From Opisthocomus hoazin (lineage: Eukaryota; Chordata; Aves; Opisthocomiformes; Opisthocomidae): DNA of 64,000 nucleotides. The stretch lies in contig NC_134428.1 of NCBI RefSeq assembly GCF_030867145.1, positions 7,998,001 to 8,062,000 on the forward strand, read 5' to 3'. Position numbers and translations under genes: made by a program. Numbering within the stretch: position 1 is the stretch's first letter; the number at the start of each line of letters is the position of its first letter. Below are positions 21,407 through 34,100 of this stretch, piece by piece. The notes beneath the pieces were generated by a model. It made no database searches and was not told the origin of the DNA. It saw only the letters and a list, made by a program, of their open reading frames with translations.

Positions 21407-22504
21407 TCATTGTAGATCTCAACAGCTGATTCTTACATACATACCTACTTCTCTACATACAGGCTGTAGTGAAAGTCAGAGTCCCTCTGAACATGTGCTT
21501 TGTGAATATGTATAAATATATTAATGATATGACACTGCTATCAAGAAGAATATTTGTTTAGACCTAGCATTCCTGAGAATGGATTCAAGGAAGGGAATCA
21601 AAATCAGTAACACTATATGCCAGTCCCTTTTATAGCTAATAGGAATCACCTGACATACAATTCTCATTTTTTACACATCTTTATCATTGAATAATAAGTA
21701 TTAGAAAACTAGAGCCAAACACATGGTTTGAGAAGTGTACTTGAAACTTCAGATTGAAATACTTGCTTCAAATTGTTTATTTTACGCATTTAAATTATAT
21801 TGGTTTGAAACAGTACGCCACAAGACCCTCTGGATCTGATACAACCCCAGAGGAAGGACTGCAAAACTCATCTGGACAACTGTCCACTGAAGCTAAAAGC
21901 ACTTTGTCTGTGAATAGGCTGAGAGCATGCTTTGATATTAAATATTTTGTAGAAGGTAGTTTTGCTATCTGGTTGCTTTTTAAATATGAGCACAGCAAAG
22001 ATTTTTATTAGGCTCTTCTTAGGGGTTTTGATTTCTTCTAATTATAGGACCAAGAGTCACTAACACGAACCAACAAATTCATGGTGTTGTTCTCAAAGTT
22101 GGAACAGAACAGTAGCAACTAGGTAGTATTTTTCAAATAGAATTTCCACAGTGGAAAGATATTAAATGTTTGTTATGTGCCAAGAAATGAGTAATACGAA
22201 AATACTTTCATTCTTTTACAAAATGGAAAAGCATTAACAGCTTTTTAGTTTCCTACTATGTGTAAAGTTTTTGTGATTACCAACAGTCTCATAACAGATA
22301 AACAAAAATAGCAGAAAAGACATGCAGTTATTAAATAGGCTGAATAAGATCAACTGATCTCGTTTATGTATTGAATAAGCCCCTTATTATCTCAAGTTTT
22401 GCGCATTACCTTGACTGTATGTAGGCTGACTATTTAAAATGTTATTCAGAATACAGAACTGGGATCATCCCTTTTAATAATATTTCTTTATTTACTCTGC
22501 TATC
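21407..22504. other. AT-rich intergenic, no gene seen
   Basis: No coding exon, RNA gene or repeat family recognised. Confidence 0.55.
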
Positions 22505-22765
22505 GGCCTTCCGATTTCTTACTGAGTTAGGACGGCGTCCGTTGTGCATGCGTCGATGTGGAGGGGTACCGATGCCGCGACCCACCAGGCGTGTGCCACG
22601 TAGAGTCCGAGTGCAGGAGACGGTGCTGTGCCTGCGTCATGGGGAGGCTGTTCAGGAGAGCTCAGATGAGCCGGGTGGATTTGCGCTGTCTTAGAGAAAG
22701 GTGTGGGAAGGGGAAGAGCGGCAGCAAACAGTGTCGCAAGCCAACGGCAAGAGAGAAATCGCTCC
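22505..22765. promoter_or_regulatory. Isolated CpG-rich patch in a gene desert
   Basis: About 250 bases with roughly twenty CpG dinucleotides in sequence otherwise almost free of them. It contains GGACGGCGTCC and GCATGCGTCG, the latter close to part of an NRF1-type site. One short open frame on + (22558-22782) is arginine/cysteine-rich and probably compositional. It could be an unmethylated promoter or enhancer, or a fragment of a GC-rich insertion; no repeat family was recognised. Confidence 0.4.
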
Positions 22766-25700
22766 TCATAGGCTGTAAATAAGTCTATAGAATAAAGCCC
22801 TAACTAATTTTCTGAACAGGGGACCAGAATACAGCCAGAAGTAAGGGTAAAGGAAGGATACCAATATTCGTGATGAGCCTGCGATGCATCTTTCCCTGAA
22901 TTGGTTAGTGACGGGAGCAGAAATGCATAAAAAAGTAAACTCCGTTAATACATGGCCAGTACCATATTTCTCAATTATACCAAACTGTTTCAGACTTTAT
23001 TAATTTTTGCCATTGATGGTTGATTAAATATGTGTAAATGGTTTTCCTTAAATTGTAAATGTCTATAAACATTTTTATTCCCAAATTTAAACCACCAGTG
23101 CCAAGATTCTGACTGGAGTGGATCTTTATGGTTGTATTATAAACAAGTGCAAATGTAAGTTATGAAGTACAGCACTGACATAATCGCAATTATAGCTGGA
23201 AGAAGATTTGCCGGTGTCTACACAGTGCAGAAATACAAGGAGTCATTGTAAGTTAATAAAGATCACTAAAAGAGCTCACACATTTCATAATCATGCTTTC
23301 GTCAAGATAATATGACCTATTTTACACTTAAGCAATTAAAACAGAAGTGGAAATATTTGGAGATTATTAACTTATCCAGTAGTTAGACTTGACAGGTGGT
23401 ATTACCCGATAAATAATACACTGACTGACTGGAATTCTTAACCAAAGTGATTTTTTTTGTTGACTTCTGAGTTGGTTGTTTTTTAAGAAAAAGCCACTTG
23501 AAAATTCTCTTTACCTTCCCAATGACAAATTGTATTTTGTATATTCGTTTAAAAGAGAAATCTACAGCCTTGCCTTGCTATGACTGCTGTCTGAGGCTTT
23601 GGGAGATCTCAATGGTGAGAACAGCAGAAATATCTAACTAGATTGCAGCAGGTTAATTTTGTATCAGAGGAAGAACGAAGATACTCATATATAAAGGCAG
23701 GGAAACTGTGCTAGTCATTTTTAGAGTTCTGAACTAATCCATAACAGAATTATCCCATGGCTGGAGTTGGCAGGAAGCAGAACGGAGTGTGTCCAGAAGA
23801 TTTTCAGATTGCAGTTTGAATTAAACATAGACTGTGATATAATCTGGACTCATATTCAAATAGTCTGGATTCAATATCTCGATAATTCATATAGAATCAT
23901 CTTATCTTACAATTTTATTCTAATTTGTACCAGAGTTTCACAATAACATTCTTTTAAAACTCTGGGTGTCTCTTAAACCAAAAAGGAAAACCAATCCCTT
24001 CTTAGAACGTATCTGAAATGAAAACTGTGGAGTTTTGGTTCCAGTCTGAGCATTAGGAGGCAAATGCTGCAAATTCCCGAGGTTCCAGACTCGGGGTCTG
24101 GGCCCTGACTTGCCATCTAGCCTTTGCTGGAGCCCAAACAAGGCAGGGCACTGCATGCACGTCACCTGTCAGAGGGAGCCGTAGCTACCGGCTGGTTTCA
24201 GGATGCATTTTCATCTGGAATGCCAGGGGAAGGCAGCTCTAGCCTTAAACACAGTATCTTTGTCTACCAGCTCTGTTCCTATCTGCTCCTTTGCAGATTA
24301 TGCAGTTACTAAACAGAAAGTTCCAAGAAGTCAACCCCCCCAAACCAGAGGTAACTCCTTTTCAAGACGCTCCTGCCAGAAAGTGAAGGCTGAGCCACAG
24401 CTGCAGTTTCCTGATAACGCACCTCTTGCTAACATCCCAATATGGTGTGTGGGAGTGGAAAAATGACACCAGTTATTACCAGGGTATTTGCCCATTATAC
24501 CTTCCAAACACTTAAAAATGCTTCAGTATTTTATGCTAACATACCAGAATACGGCAGTGTTCCAGCAGTAACACACGGAGTTTTAAACATATTGAGGAGA
24601 CAGGGACTTTTTTCCTGCTCTGTGATCCTACATCTCGCAGTCCTCATCTATCTGTTTAACACTAGGGTGTTAACAAATTGGAAAGAACAAATAAGAATTT
24701 ACGGTGCTGCCACTTATTTTGGAAAACTTGTTGTACCTCAGGCTGTAGATAAGTATTACCAATCTTTAGCATTAGGAATAGAGAAAATCTGGTGCTGAGA
24801 AAAGGCACGGGAACGAAAAATAGAGAAGAGCAAACCAAAGTCTCTTTCGACTGCAGGCCACTTGCCAGCTGCTCCTTACAGGAACTTTCAGTTCTGCTGC
24901 TTGCCTTGAGTATAGCAAAAAGATAAACATTTTCTTGCTGCAAGTTAACAAACACTGCCACGCGTGACAAGTTGATAAGCATTATCAAGAGTTGTATCAG
25001 GGGTTTATTAGTTCATTTGAACAAGACAGAAATGTTCTGGAAAGTTTTGAAGTGCTGCTGAAAAATGAAAAATAATTGGTCGATGCCCAAGCTGTTCCCC
25101 TTAAGAGGTTTTCTGTTCTTAGTAACTGGAGCCTTCACTGCTGTAGACAGCTTGTGCGGTTTGCGGCAGATTCCTCAGTGTATCTGCTTCCTTCATACAC
25201 CTTCCACCACTGCACTGTGGTTCTGCATTTTCAGGTGGTACAAACACAGGGGTCTACATTCTGCACTGATAAGCAGCTATGCTAAACTCATAGCACAACA
25301 GGCAGAACTTGGCTTCGTGAGTTTGTTAGATTAAGAATAAGCATTTTCTGCTCTGTATCTTCTCACATTAACTGTGGATGTTGGGATCTTGCTTCTATGT
25401 TTTTGCCTTTTGCAATTATTGAAAATTAAATACTGTATATTTAGGTATGGCACAAAATAGGTGTTGTGATGGGTTCTGCTGTACACCTCTATTTAACACT
25501 CCTTAAATTCTTGCCTGATTGTTTTTGTAATGTGAGTCTATGTGCCTTACAACAAATTGATAGTGTTTGACTCTTGATATTGTCACCAAATCTGTATTTG
25601 AACTAAGATCTGCCAAAGTAAATACTAAAAATCCTGCTGTATAGATCCCAAATGTCACTTTTAGTTACCTTTTTGTAATGGTATGCGACGTAATATAAAC

Positions 25701-28700
25701 AAGGAGAAACAAAGAGATAATGCACAGCAATGTAGTATCAAAGTTTACTGGCAAAAATTGGAGGTGTGGGTGTTAATCACAGATGATAAAAACATAAGGA
25801 AAAAGGTCTTCTTCCTAGGTTGTAGGAAGAGAATTTTATCCTACACTCTAAGGACTTTTTGTATAATTTATTTTATTGAACAACTATTTTAGAAAAGTTT
25901 TGTCTTTTTTCTTACAGAAGTATCCATACTATTTTTATAGTCCCTTTCCCCACTAAGACAGGCTTTTAAGCACAATTGTGGTATACCAATTTTTATGGCT
26001 CTAGAGAAGCAACAGTAATACACTGTGGAGAAAACTGTGATACATTTTGCCTAGAAAATGTCTTTACACTCTATCAAAGAAATATGAAGGACTTATTTTA
26101 ATATCCTGTCTCACAATATGGGGTAAAAGGGACAAGAAATTAGGACGGGTAGATGAAATGTACACTTCAGCAAGATGTGGTCAGTAACTCGAGGGCTAAT
26201 AGTTTCAGTTATTTGCAAGACTTCAATGATTCACAGATGCCTGAAGTGGGGCAAGGATGAGGACTAGGAATTTCTTCTGGATTTGATGGTTGCTTGGCAC
26301 TGTGGAATGTAGACACCTTTGCCCATTTGTATGAGAATTGTGTCCTTTGCCTTGGTTTTCCACTGGGAGCTCACAACTGAATACATCGGCAGTCTTTCAG
26401 GACTTCCGTCCTCCTTTATTTAGTGCACACACAGAGGAGACGCCGGTGCAGGATGTTTATTGAAAGGAATACAAAATTTTACTCTTCCAGCAACTGAATG
26501 CTCCTGAGAGAGAGTGTCACACATATATGGGTATTTGGTTAAAGTAAACGCTCCTGGCTGTCCTGAAGGAGAAGCAAAGGCTTTTTTTCCCTCTGTATTC
26601 TCAGACACTGAGTAACATTCTGTGGCAAGATGGAAATTGTTTGTGCAGATGCTTGGATTCCTTGAAAACATAAACAGTTTTCTTGGTAGCATATTTATTC
26701 ACTATATTAATATTAGTCAACCAGGGGTTATTATTTTTCAGATTGAACTACTCTCAGGCTAATAGCACAGAAGTATTGCTATTGGCATGCTAGATATTTT
26801 CAATTAATTAATAAGTTCAATAATTTAATAAATTACCAATTTTCAAATCGTAATTTCAGTTCATTTATTTAATTTCTTATCCTGGTTTCTTCTAATTCTC
26901 AAATCTAGAATATTAAAACTTAAGCAACCGACCAGACACTGACATGTAGAAGTAAATTCAGGTATGGGAAATGGACTTCGTAAAACAGCACACTGAAATT
27001 CTGTCTCTTGACACAGGAGATAGCTCCTATGTTAACCAGCTGGGGCTAGGAGCAGCTCCAAAAGATTCAGAATGCAAGCAGTGCAGTAAGATGGGCTAGA
27101 AGGTGTAAATGTCAGTTGAAGTCTTCTGTGAGGTCAATAGCTTCTTGCAGTGGCAGGAGACTCCTCCAAAGTGGCTAATATTTCATGGCAGCAGACCTGT
27201 ATATTGTGATAATCTGTATGGTGATAACCGGCAGATAACCCATGTTACGGAACTGCTGGCTGTGGCATGAGGAAAGCAGAATGGTAACAGATCATCATTC
27301 CCCAGGCTTTTTAGCTCAGGACCAAAGGAACTCCTGTAGGCCTGTAACATAAAGAATAAGGTGGGAGACTGCAGAAGCAAAGCAAAGTGCCGGCTGAGCC
27401 AACTGGCTGCCTGCAGGAGCAATGCGCTGCTGAAAGAATGAATTGTCTTGCAGCTTCGCACCAACAACTTTGCTGCAGGTATTTAAGATACATGGATCAC
27501 ATCTGGCAAGCACAGACACACCAGGCACAGACAGTGTTTCTCATCCGAGGTCTAAGAACATTTTTCCTCAGTTTGTGCGAAAACCCAAATGGCCATAAGG
27601 AGCTAATAAACCTAAGTTAAAATGGAAGAAAATATTGTTTGAGAACATCTGTCTTATGTTGGGTCTGACGGATTTAGGGTGTAGGGTAGAATAAAGTTCA
27701 TAGATCATAAAAGACCACTGATAAAGCACCTTAGACTCATTATCCTGCCTAAAGGAGATTTCAATTTTATTTTTTGTCATCAGGTTATACTACGTTAGGT
27801 TAGGTTAGATCTCCCAAAACAAGTATCATCTTTCAAGAAGGAAGACTGATTTAGACACAAAATTTGACCTGAATGATCTTAAATGTCTTGTTCAGTTTTG
27901 GAGTAGTGACATGGGACCTTAATGGGGAACTTGTTACTTGTTCTGTTACCCTGATTTATGAAGTCTAGAGAAAAACACAAGAATCACATGGTAGCTGGTA
28001 TACATCAGCATTAAGTCAAGCAGTATTATGCCAGTTCATATCATCTGAAGTTTTGGCTCTGATTGTCTTGGACTCTGGAAAACACCTGAGCACAATTTAG
28101 AGGCAAATCTCTCTTCCAAAGAAATGTATCAACAAGCCAGTTCTGGAATATCTGATATAGATAAATCTGTCAAGACTTTCTCCAGAAATGGTGAAGGGAA
28201 TGGACACACCGAATTATATCTGCACATTAGCTTTACATTGACATACAAGGCAGCAGGAATGTAGCTGGAACATTTTTATTGTTTTTAACTAAGAGATATT
28301 TGGATTTAGCCAAATATATAATGTTTGAATGCAGGATTTGTTTAAAACTAAGTTGACTTTTTCTGAAAATGATAGAGTTAGTGAAAGTTTGCTAAAATCT
28401 TTTCCTTACCTAGGAATTTATATACCCTGTTCCCAATGCTGACATGGTTTGTAGTTGTTATAATTTATTTAAAAGTTCAGTCTTTTAAAATATTTGAGGC
28501 ATATTATAGGCAGGTTCATTGGTCCTATCAAATCTAAATTATGCAGTTACTTCCAAGTCTTTTCACACAAGAATGTAAATTCACTACTAATACAGAATGA
28601 GCAGCGAAACATTCAGAAATAGGACTTGACTTTAATATTCCGTGTAATTCTGAAAGGTTATATAAATAGCAATTTTAATGCATTTAAGACATTGTCATTT

Positions 28701-31137
28701 TGTCACTGGATGTAGTATTTTTATAATAACTGTCAGTTCAAGTAGTAATAATGAGCTTGCCACTTCAGTTGGTGAAGGTGACCGCAGAAACTTGGGGAGG
28801 GGGTGGGAAGAACGCCTAATTGGCTGAAATGACTCTGTGTTTCTCAGGAAAACATTCTTGCAAAGGAACCTGTTGGCAAAATGGAAATGATATTACTGTT
28901 CCTACTCCTTCTGCATCTTTTGAAGTTATTAAATTAAATACGCAAATAAAGAAAAATCAGAACTATTTTATCTGTAAATGTATAAAAACATGTAAAAATC
29001 TGCTTTCACAAGTTATTTTATTTCTATATGCAGTCAAATTTATAATTATTCTTCTATACTCAGCTCTTCCTTTTGTTTTTTGGATTCTTTCACACTAACA
29101 GAGAAGATGTACAACAATAGCAACATACCAGTAGGGATATGCGTAACGCCAAGTTATAGCGCATCTCAGTGTACAGCTGAATTTGTGAAATTTCATAGTA
29201 CAAGGCATTGTATTGAATATTGCAAGGTATGTTTAGGGTCCAGAAGATTCCTAATTACCCATATATATGCATGCACAAATTATTTTCAGATACCATAAAA
29301 ATTATTGTCTCTACAAAGGGCGAACATTTCAAATTCTTGCCACTTTTCACACACCTCCCATCCCAGTACTTTACAAAACTTTTTGAAAACTTAATTTTTG
29401 AGAAACAGAGCTCTGGCAACTTGTCAGGGAAGCAAGCAAAAGAAAGCATATGCGTATAGAAGCGAACAGTGGTGTGCCTTCATAAATTATCGCAAATTCA
29501 TGGAGAATTAAAGTGCATGGAGAATAACAACAATTAAGAACTGCATTTCTTCATTTCTATGTTCTCTGAGAATACCCAATGTTCTTCAGGCATGAAGAAT
29601 GTTCATGTCGTCCTAACAGGTGATTTAATTCGCGATGTGTGTGTGTGTGTCTCCCAAAGCCCTCAGCCAGCTTTGTATTTTGTCAATACAATGATCACTT
29701 GAAGTGTATTATGAACTGCAATGTCATAGGCCTGACTGCCCAGCTAAGTTAATAAGAGCTTTGCTTCGGAATTGAGAGTAGCTCAAAGTTAAGATCTGAA
29801 TGTGTGTGACATATCACTGTAGATACCACCTTTGAGAGTCATCTTTATCTTTTACTTGGGCATGACTGCAGAAGTCCTCTACAAAAGTTCTTCATGGACT
29901 CCTTCATGTAAAACAACAGGTCAGCAGTATTGCTTTGGGAGGACCCATACAGGGAACATGCCCTGATTCTGAAAAACTTCATTTCAGAATGTTCTGTAGG
30001 GAATTGTGTTTATCTGGATTTCTGTTGCCAAGTGCTAGAGGTGGAGAAACTGTTCTGAGGTAAAGGCTCAGAGGCAGCGCACCAGGAGTACTGCACCAGG
30101 AATTCATCTTAATGACCACTAGTATTTATCTCTGCTGAAACCGATAATGCACCTAGTCTGCTCTTTTTCCAGTACTGATATTAATTACCTAGAGTTCCCT
30201 TCTGAATTAAAAAAAAAAAGAATTAACAGTCCTCCCAAATTTCTATGCAAATGAGAGACATAAATCTTGCAAGGCAATAAACCTTTGTTGGAAAGGTGCT
30301 GTTTAGTTGTGCTTGTAGCCTTATTCACTTTGTACAAACCCAAATATAATCTGGTCCTCTAGATTTAAAACTGAAGTTTTCCATATTGGGACTGTTTTAA
30401 TAATGAAAGAGATGCGTGGGTTAGTCAGGCATTGATAGCCACATGTTATATGCTGGAATTAGTATTCAATATTTACTCCTCTAGTAGTAAAGCTCCAAGA
30501 CACAAGAATGTGGTAGTGAAGAAAGGATCTTCCCAAATCGGTGCAACAAAAGTACTATCAGAATCATTCTCCAAGTATGTGCTGCTTCAGTATGCAGTTT
30601 TTAATCATTAAAAAGTGCAGTCTTTTGTAACTTGAAGGTAAAGACTTTAATGAGAATTTTTGTGAATTTATTACTTTCCTGTTAAAATACTTGGAACGCT
30701 TTGTTAATCCTAGTAAAGCAGCAAATGGAATGTAAAGATGAATGGAATTGAAACAATATAGTCATCCTCTATGGAAGAAAAAGTGCTACAGAGCTGAGTG
30801 ATAAGTTCCTTACAGAAAAGTATAAACTGAGTAGAGTATTAGAAAGAATTCCTACAGAACGTGACTGATTTAATCTTTATTGAAGTAACAATGTTTACAA
30901 ATTTAACAAATCCTTATTTAATGATTTTTTGATAATATGGGAAGTATCTTATCTGTACTATAGCTGAAATATCCATTTCTACTTGACTTTCAGATTTACA
31001 GCCATATTGGTTGTTCTTAGCCAAGGTCTGAATTAAAAAGTGATTAAAATAATGAACAAACATTTCAGAATACAGGTAATGTACCTGGTTCTGCCTCACT
31101 GCAATAAATTATCGTTTAAGGAGCAAGACCTAGCTAT
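22766..31137. other. AT-rich gene desert, part 1
   Basis: No coding exon or named repeat was recognised. It contains scattered short low-complexity tracts, including a GT microsatellite near 29636-29651. Small open frames at 24442-24798 (+) and 27183-27467 (-) lack family features. Confidence 0.5.
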
Positions 31138-31192
31138 TATCTATGTGTACATATATATAATTATATGTATACATATATACACATATATATGG
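31138..31192. repeat. TA/TATG/CATA alternating purine-pyrimidine repeat
   Basis: Alternating ATATAT, TGTATACATA and CACATATATA words make a largely self-complementary tract that could extrude a cruciform. Ordinary microsatellite. Confidence 0.7.
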
Positions 31193-34100
31193 TTTGCTTT
31201 AGCAGACGCAAAGGAAATACCCCTTGCTATAAAATCTACCTTTTCATGGCTATGGTGTGAGTTACCAGCGTAACCCCCCTAAAGATGGCAGTCTGATTTT
31301 GTAGAATCAATCCAGATTCAGGGTAGAGTCTTTCAAAACTCAGCAAATTGTTCTTTGAGTCCTGCCTATCTTAGACGCTTATCATACGAGAGGATGGGTA
31401 ACTCTTCGGCAGTAGCCGTTCCTCTTCCCTGGTAACAGGGTACTCCTCAGTGATCTTGTTCATCATGGTGCCTAAGTTTTAGACGCCCAAAGTAAGGAGA
31501 GATTAATTCTCCTTAAAGCCACTACTTTCCTTAGAGGATTAAGAAATGAGAAGCCAGCACATGATTTTTCTTAACTGCAACATCACAAGACATACTGGAA
31601 AAAGGACTACTCTAATATTGTCTCAGTGGCTGCCTATTCTGTTTATGACACCACTTTATAAAGTGCCCAACTCTATTCATGCAACCTACAGATACTCTAA
31701 ATGACAAAACAGAATCAAGCATGATTATGGAAAAAATCATTCATTTATGATGCATAAATCATTTCTGCCTATAAACACATTCTAAATTGTACTAGACAAG
31801 TCAAATATCAGATGAAAAATAAACCTACTAGATGTTTGACTCACGAAGAACTAACATGATTAAAGTCTAAATGAACAAAACACAGTCTTACTTATTAATT
31901 GTCTACTTAAAAGAGACAGTAATATTTTTATGTCATTGTAGTCATATTGGTAAAACTTTCTAGAGTAAAAGAGTGTGCATTACACATTATGTTGTGAAAA
32001 CCCCTGTAGTATAAGGTTAGAACGGAACTGTCGAATTTCCTCATTTGGAGAAGCCCTACTGAAAACCAAAGGATGCAGCCACAGGGGTCTCTGTCACCTG
32101 ACATCTCCCCTAGGCATAGACCTGAAATCTGAAATGGAGCTGCACAACCGTAAGTTTAACAGATCTTCAAACAACTGCATTTGTAAGATACCATTTTGTT
32201 CATAATGCAACACAGCAAAATGGTCTTTTGACAGAACATGTTGTTCTGAGTCCCTGTTTCTGTATTTTACCCTAAAAATCACTTATGTACATTATGAGAG
32301 TCACATAGATTGGTGTGAAATACTCAAAAAGAAATCTCAATCTATGGAAAAGCATATTGAGTTTTATAGGTTTTGCTTTTAAATCAACTGCAAACCCAGA
32401 CCAAATTCCCTTTAACACGTTTAGTATGTCTGAGCTGATTTATAGTTTCATTTCAACACAGCAAAAAGTTACTACTAATGACAGGAAATAATGTGAAACT
32501 CAAGAGATTTTGGCCAAGATTCATGTGGAATCTGGAGTATTAGTAACTCTAAAGTGTGAGAAACTAGTACAGAAATGAAGGAGATATCCATACTAACCTT
32601 TTCATGCCAAATAATTTACCAAAATGAAAAGTTTTTGCTATATTCATAAAGCAAACATCCCAAATCGTACAACTTCGCTGAACAAAGTTCCCTGTCTTAT
32701 TAAATGCACGGTGATTAAACACTGGAGCCTGTAAATGCTGTTTGATAAAAGCGGCTGGTGCCTGTCCCAGAGGAAGCTCTCTCTAGGACATAGTTTGGCT
32801 CTGACAGCTGGATTACACACTGAATAAATGAGGAGGATGACCACCTAGATATTACTACCGGCAATTTCTTCGTACTCGTTCTTCTGGAACACCCCTGTCG
32901 GTTTAGGAGGAGAGAGCGCAACGCATCAACTGTAAATCATCTGGTTAATTCATCACCTTAACCAGGTTCCTGTGCTGCATCAGGAGCTGCTGCTGGAATC
33001 AGAATGTTTTGCGTGAGGGCACAGAGCGGCATGGCTGGGTATCCCTTTGTACGGATGCTTGGCTGGGGTGGGGGCTGCAACATTGTGCAAACGTGAGACT
33101 GTTCATGCACCATTAGGAATGTTCTTCATTATAAAGTAGGAGATGACCTGATAACTAGAAGATTATTTTTATGTTATTCCAGTAGCTGGATCAAATAAAG
33201 ACATACTGTGACATGTTGTCCCCGAGACACATTTCAGGTGCTTGCTTTGAGCTGCAGCACACTATGAAATGTCTAGCATAAAACAGGACAACTGTACTTT
33301 CTCCTTAGAACTTACATTCAGGAGTGTTATTTGTACATTATTTCACACCGTGCACAACAAAGTACTTGATTCCATGTTTCAGTTATACCAATATATATTT
33401 TCACTGAATATTTACACTCTTCATACATGCCCATTAAAATTATAACTCTTCTTCCCAAACCAAGTAGTGGATTTTTCTCTGTAGCATAAGGTTTATCCTT
33501 AAAGTGACTGCTTGACTATACTGAATAATGTAAAAAGCACATTTTCAGTCCAGCCACCTTAAACAATGACCTAAATGAATCACAAAGGGCTAGTGGCAGA
33601 AAACAACTTGGTTACAGTTTGCTACTGTTTGGCATTGAAAAAGTCTTTTAAAACTTGAAGTTATCTGGAAAAACCTTCAGTGGCTTGATTAAATCATGAT
33701 TAAATCACTTACTCACCAAAACACATAGTTACCCATGCATGGTTCTATCAGAATTCCTCAAGTCTTTACTAGCATGGACAAATTACAAGACGAGATCTTT
33801 GAAGGATTTACTGGCGAAGTCCTTCTTTGTTGCGTGTCAAAGGTCCATGTGGCAGGTGCCATGCTTAGTGCTGGAGAGGGGTCTTTTCTATCCCCACCAT
33901 CATCAACAACAATAGACAAAATACGGCCAGGTAGCTACCACCAACATTTGCAGAGGCTTTTGCCTGAAGAAGATGCAGATGAGTGCCAAATGAGTTTTTT
34001 ACTCCATTTGGCATTAGACTTTTAACCTGCTTAGCTTCTTTGCATGTGTTAATCTCAGCAAACTCTGTCACTAGGCTGGCAGGATCTGTCCTAAAATGTA

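Noticed and set aside
22558-22782. Arg/Cys-rich 74-codon frame in the CpG patch
   Set aside because: Composition explains it; no homology or splice evidence.
24080-24110. Short hairpin CCAGAC/GTCTGG near 24.1 kb
   Set aside because: Six-base-pair stem, far too short for a miRNA precursor or other structured RNA.
24442-24798. 118-codon open frame on +
   Set aside because: No domain, signal or family features; plausible random frame in a long desert.
27794-27808. TTAGG-type repeats resembling telomere sequence
   Set aside because: Only about three units, and the vertebrate repeat is TTAGGG; chance word.
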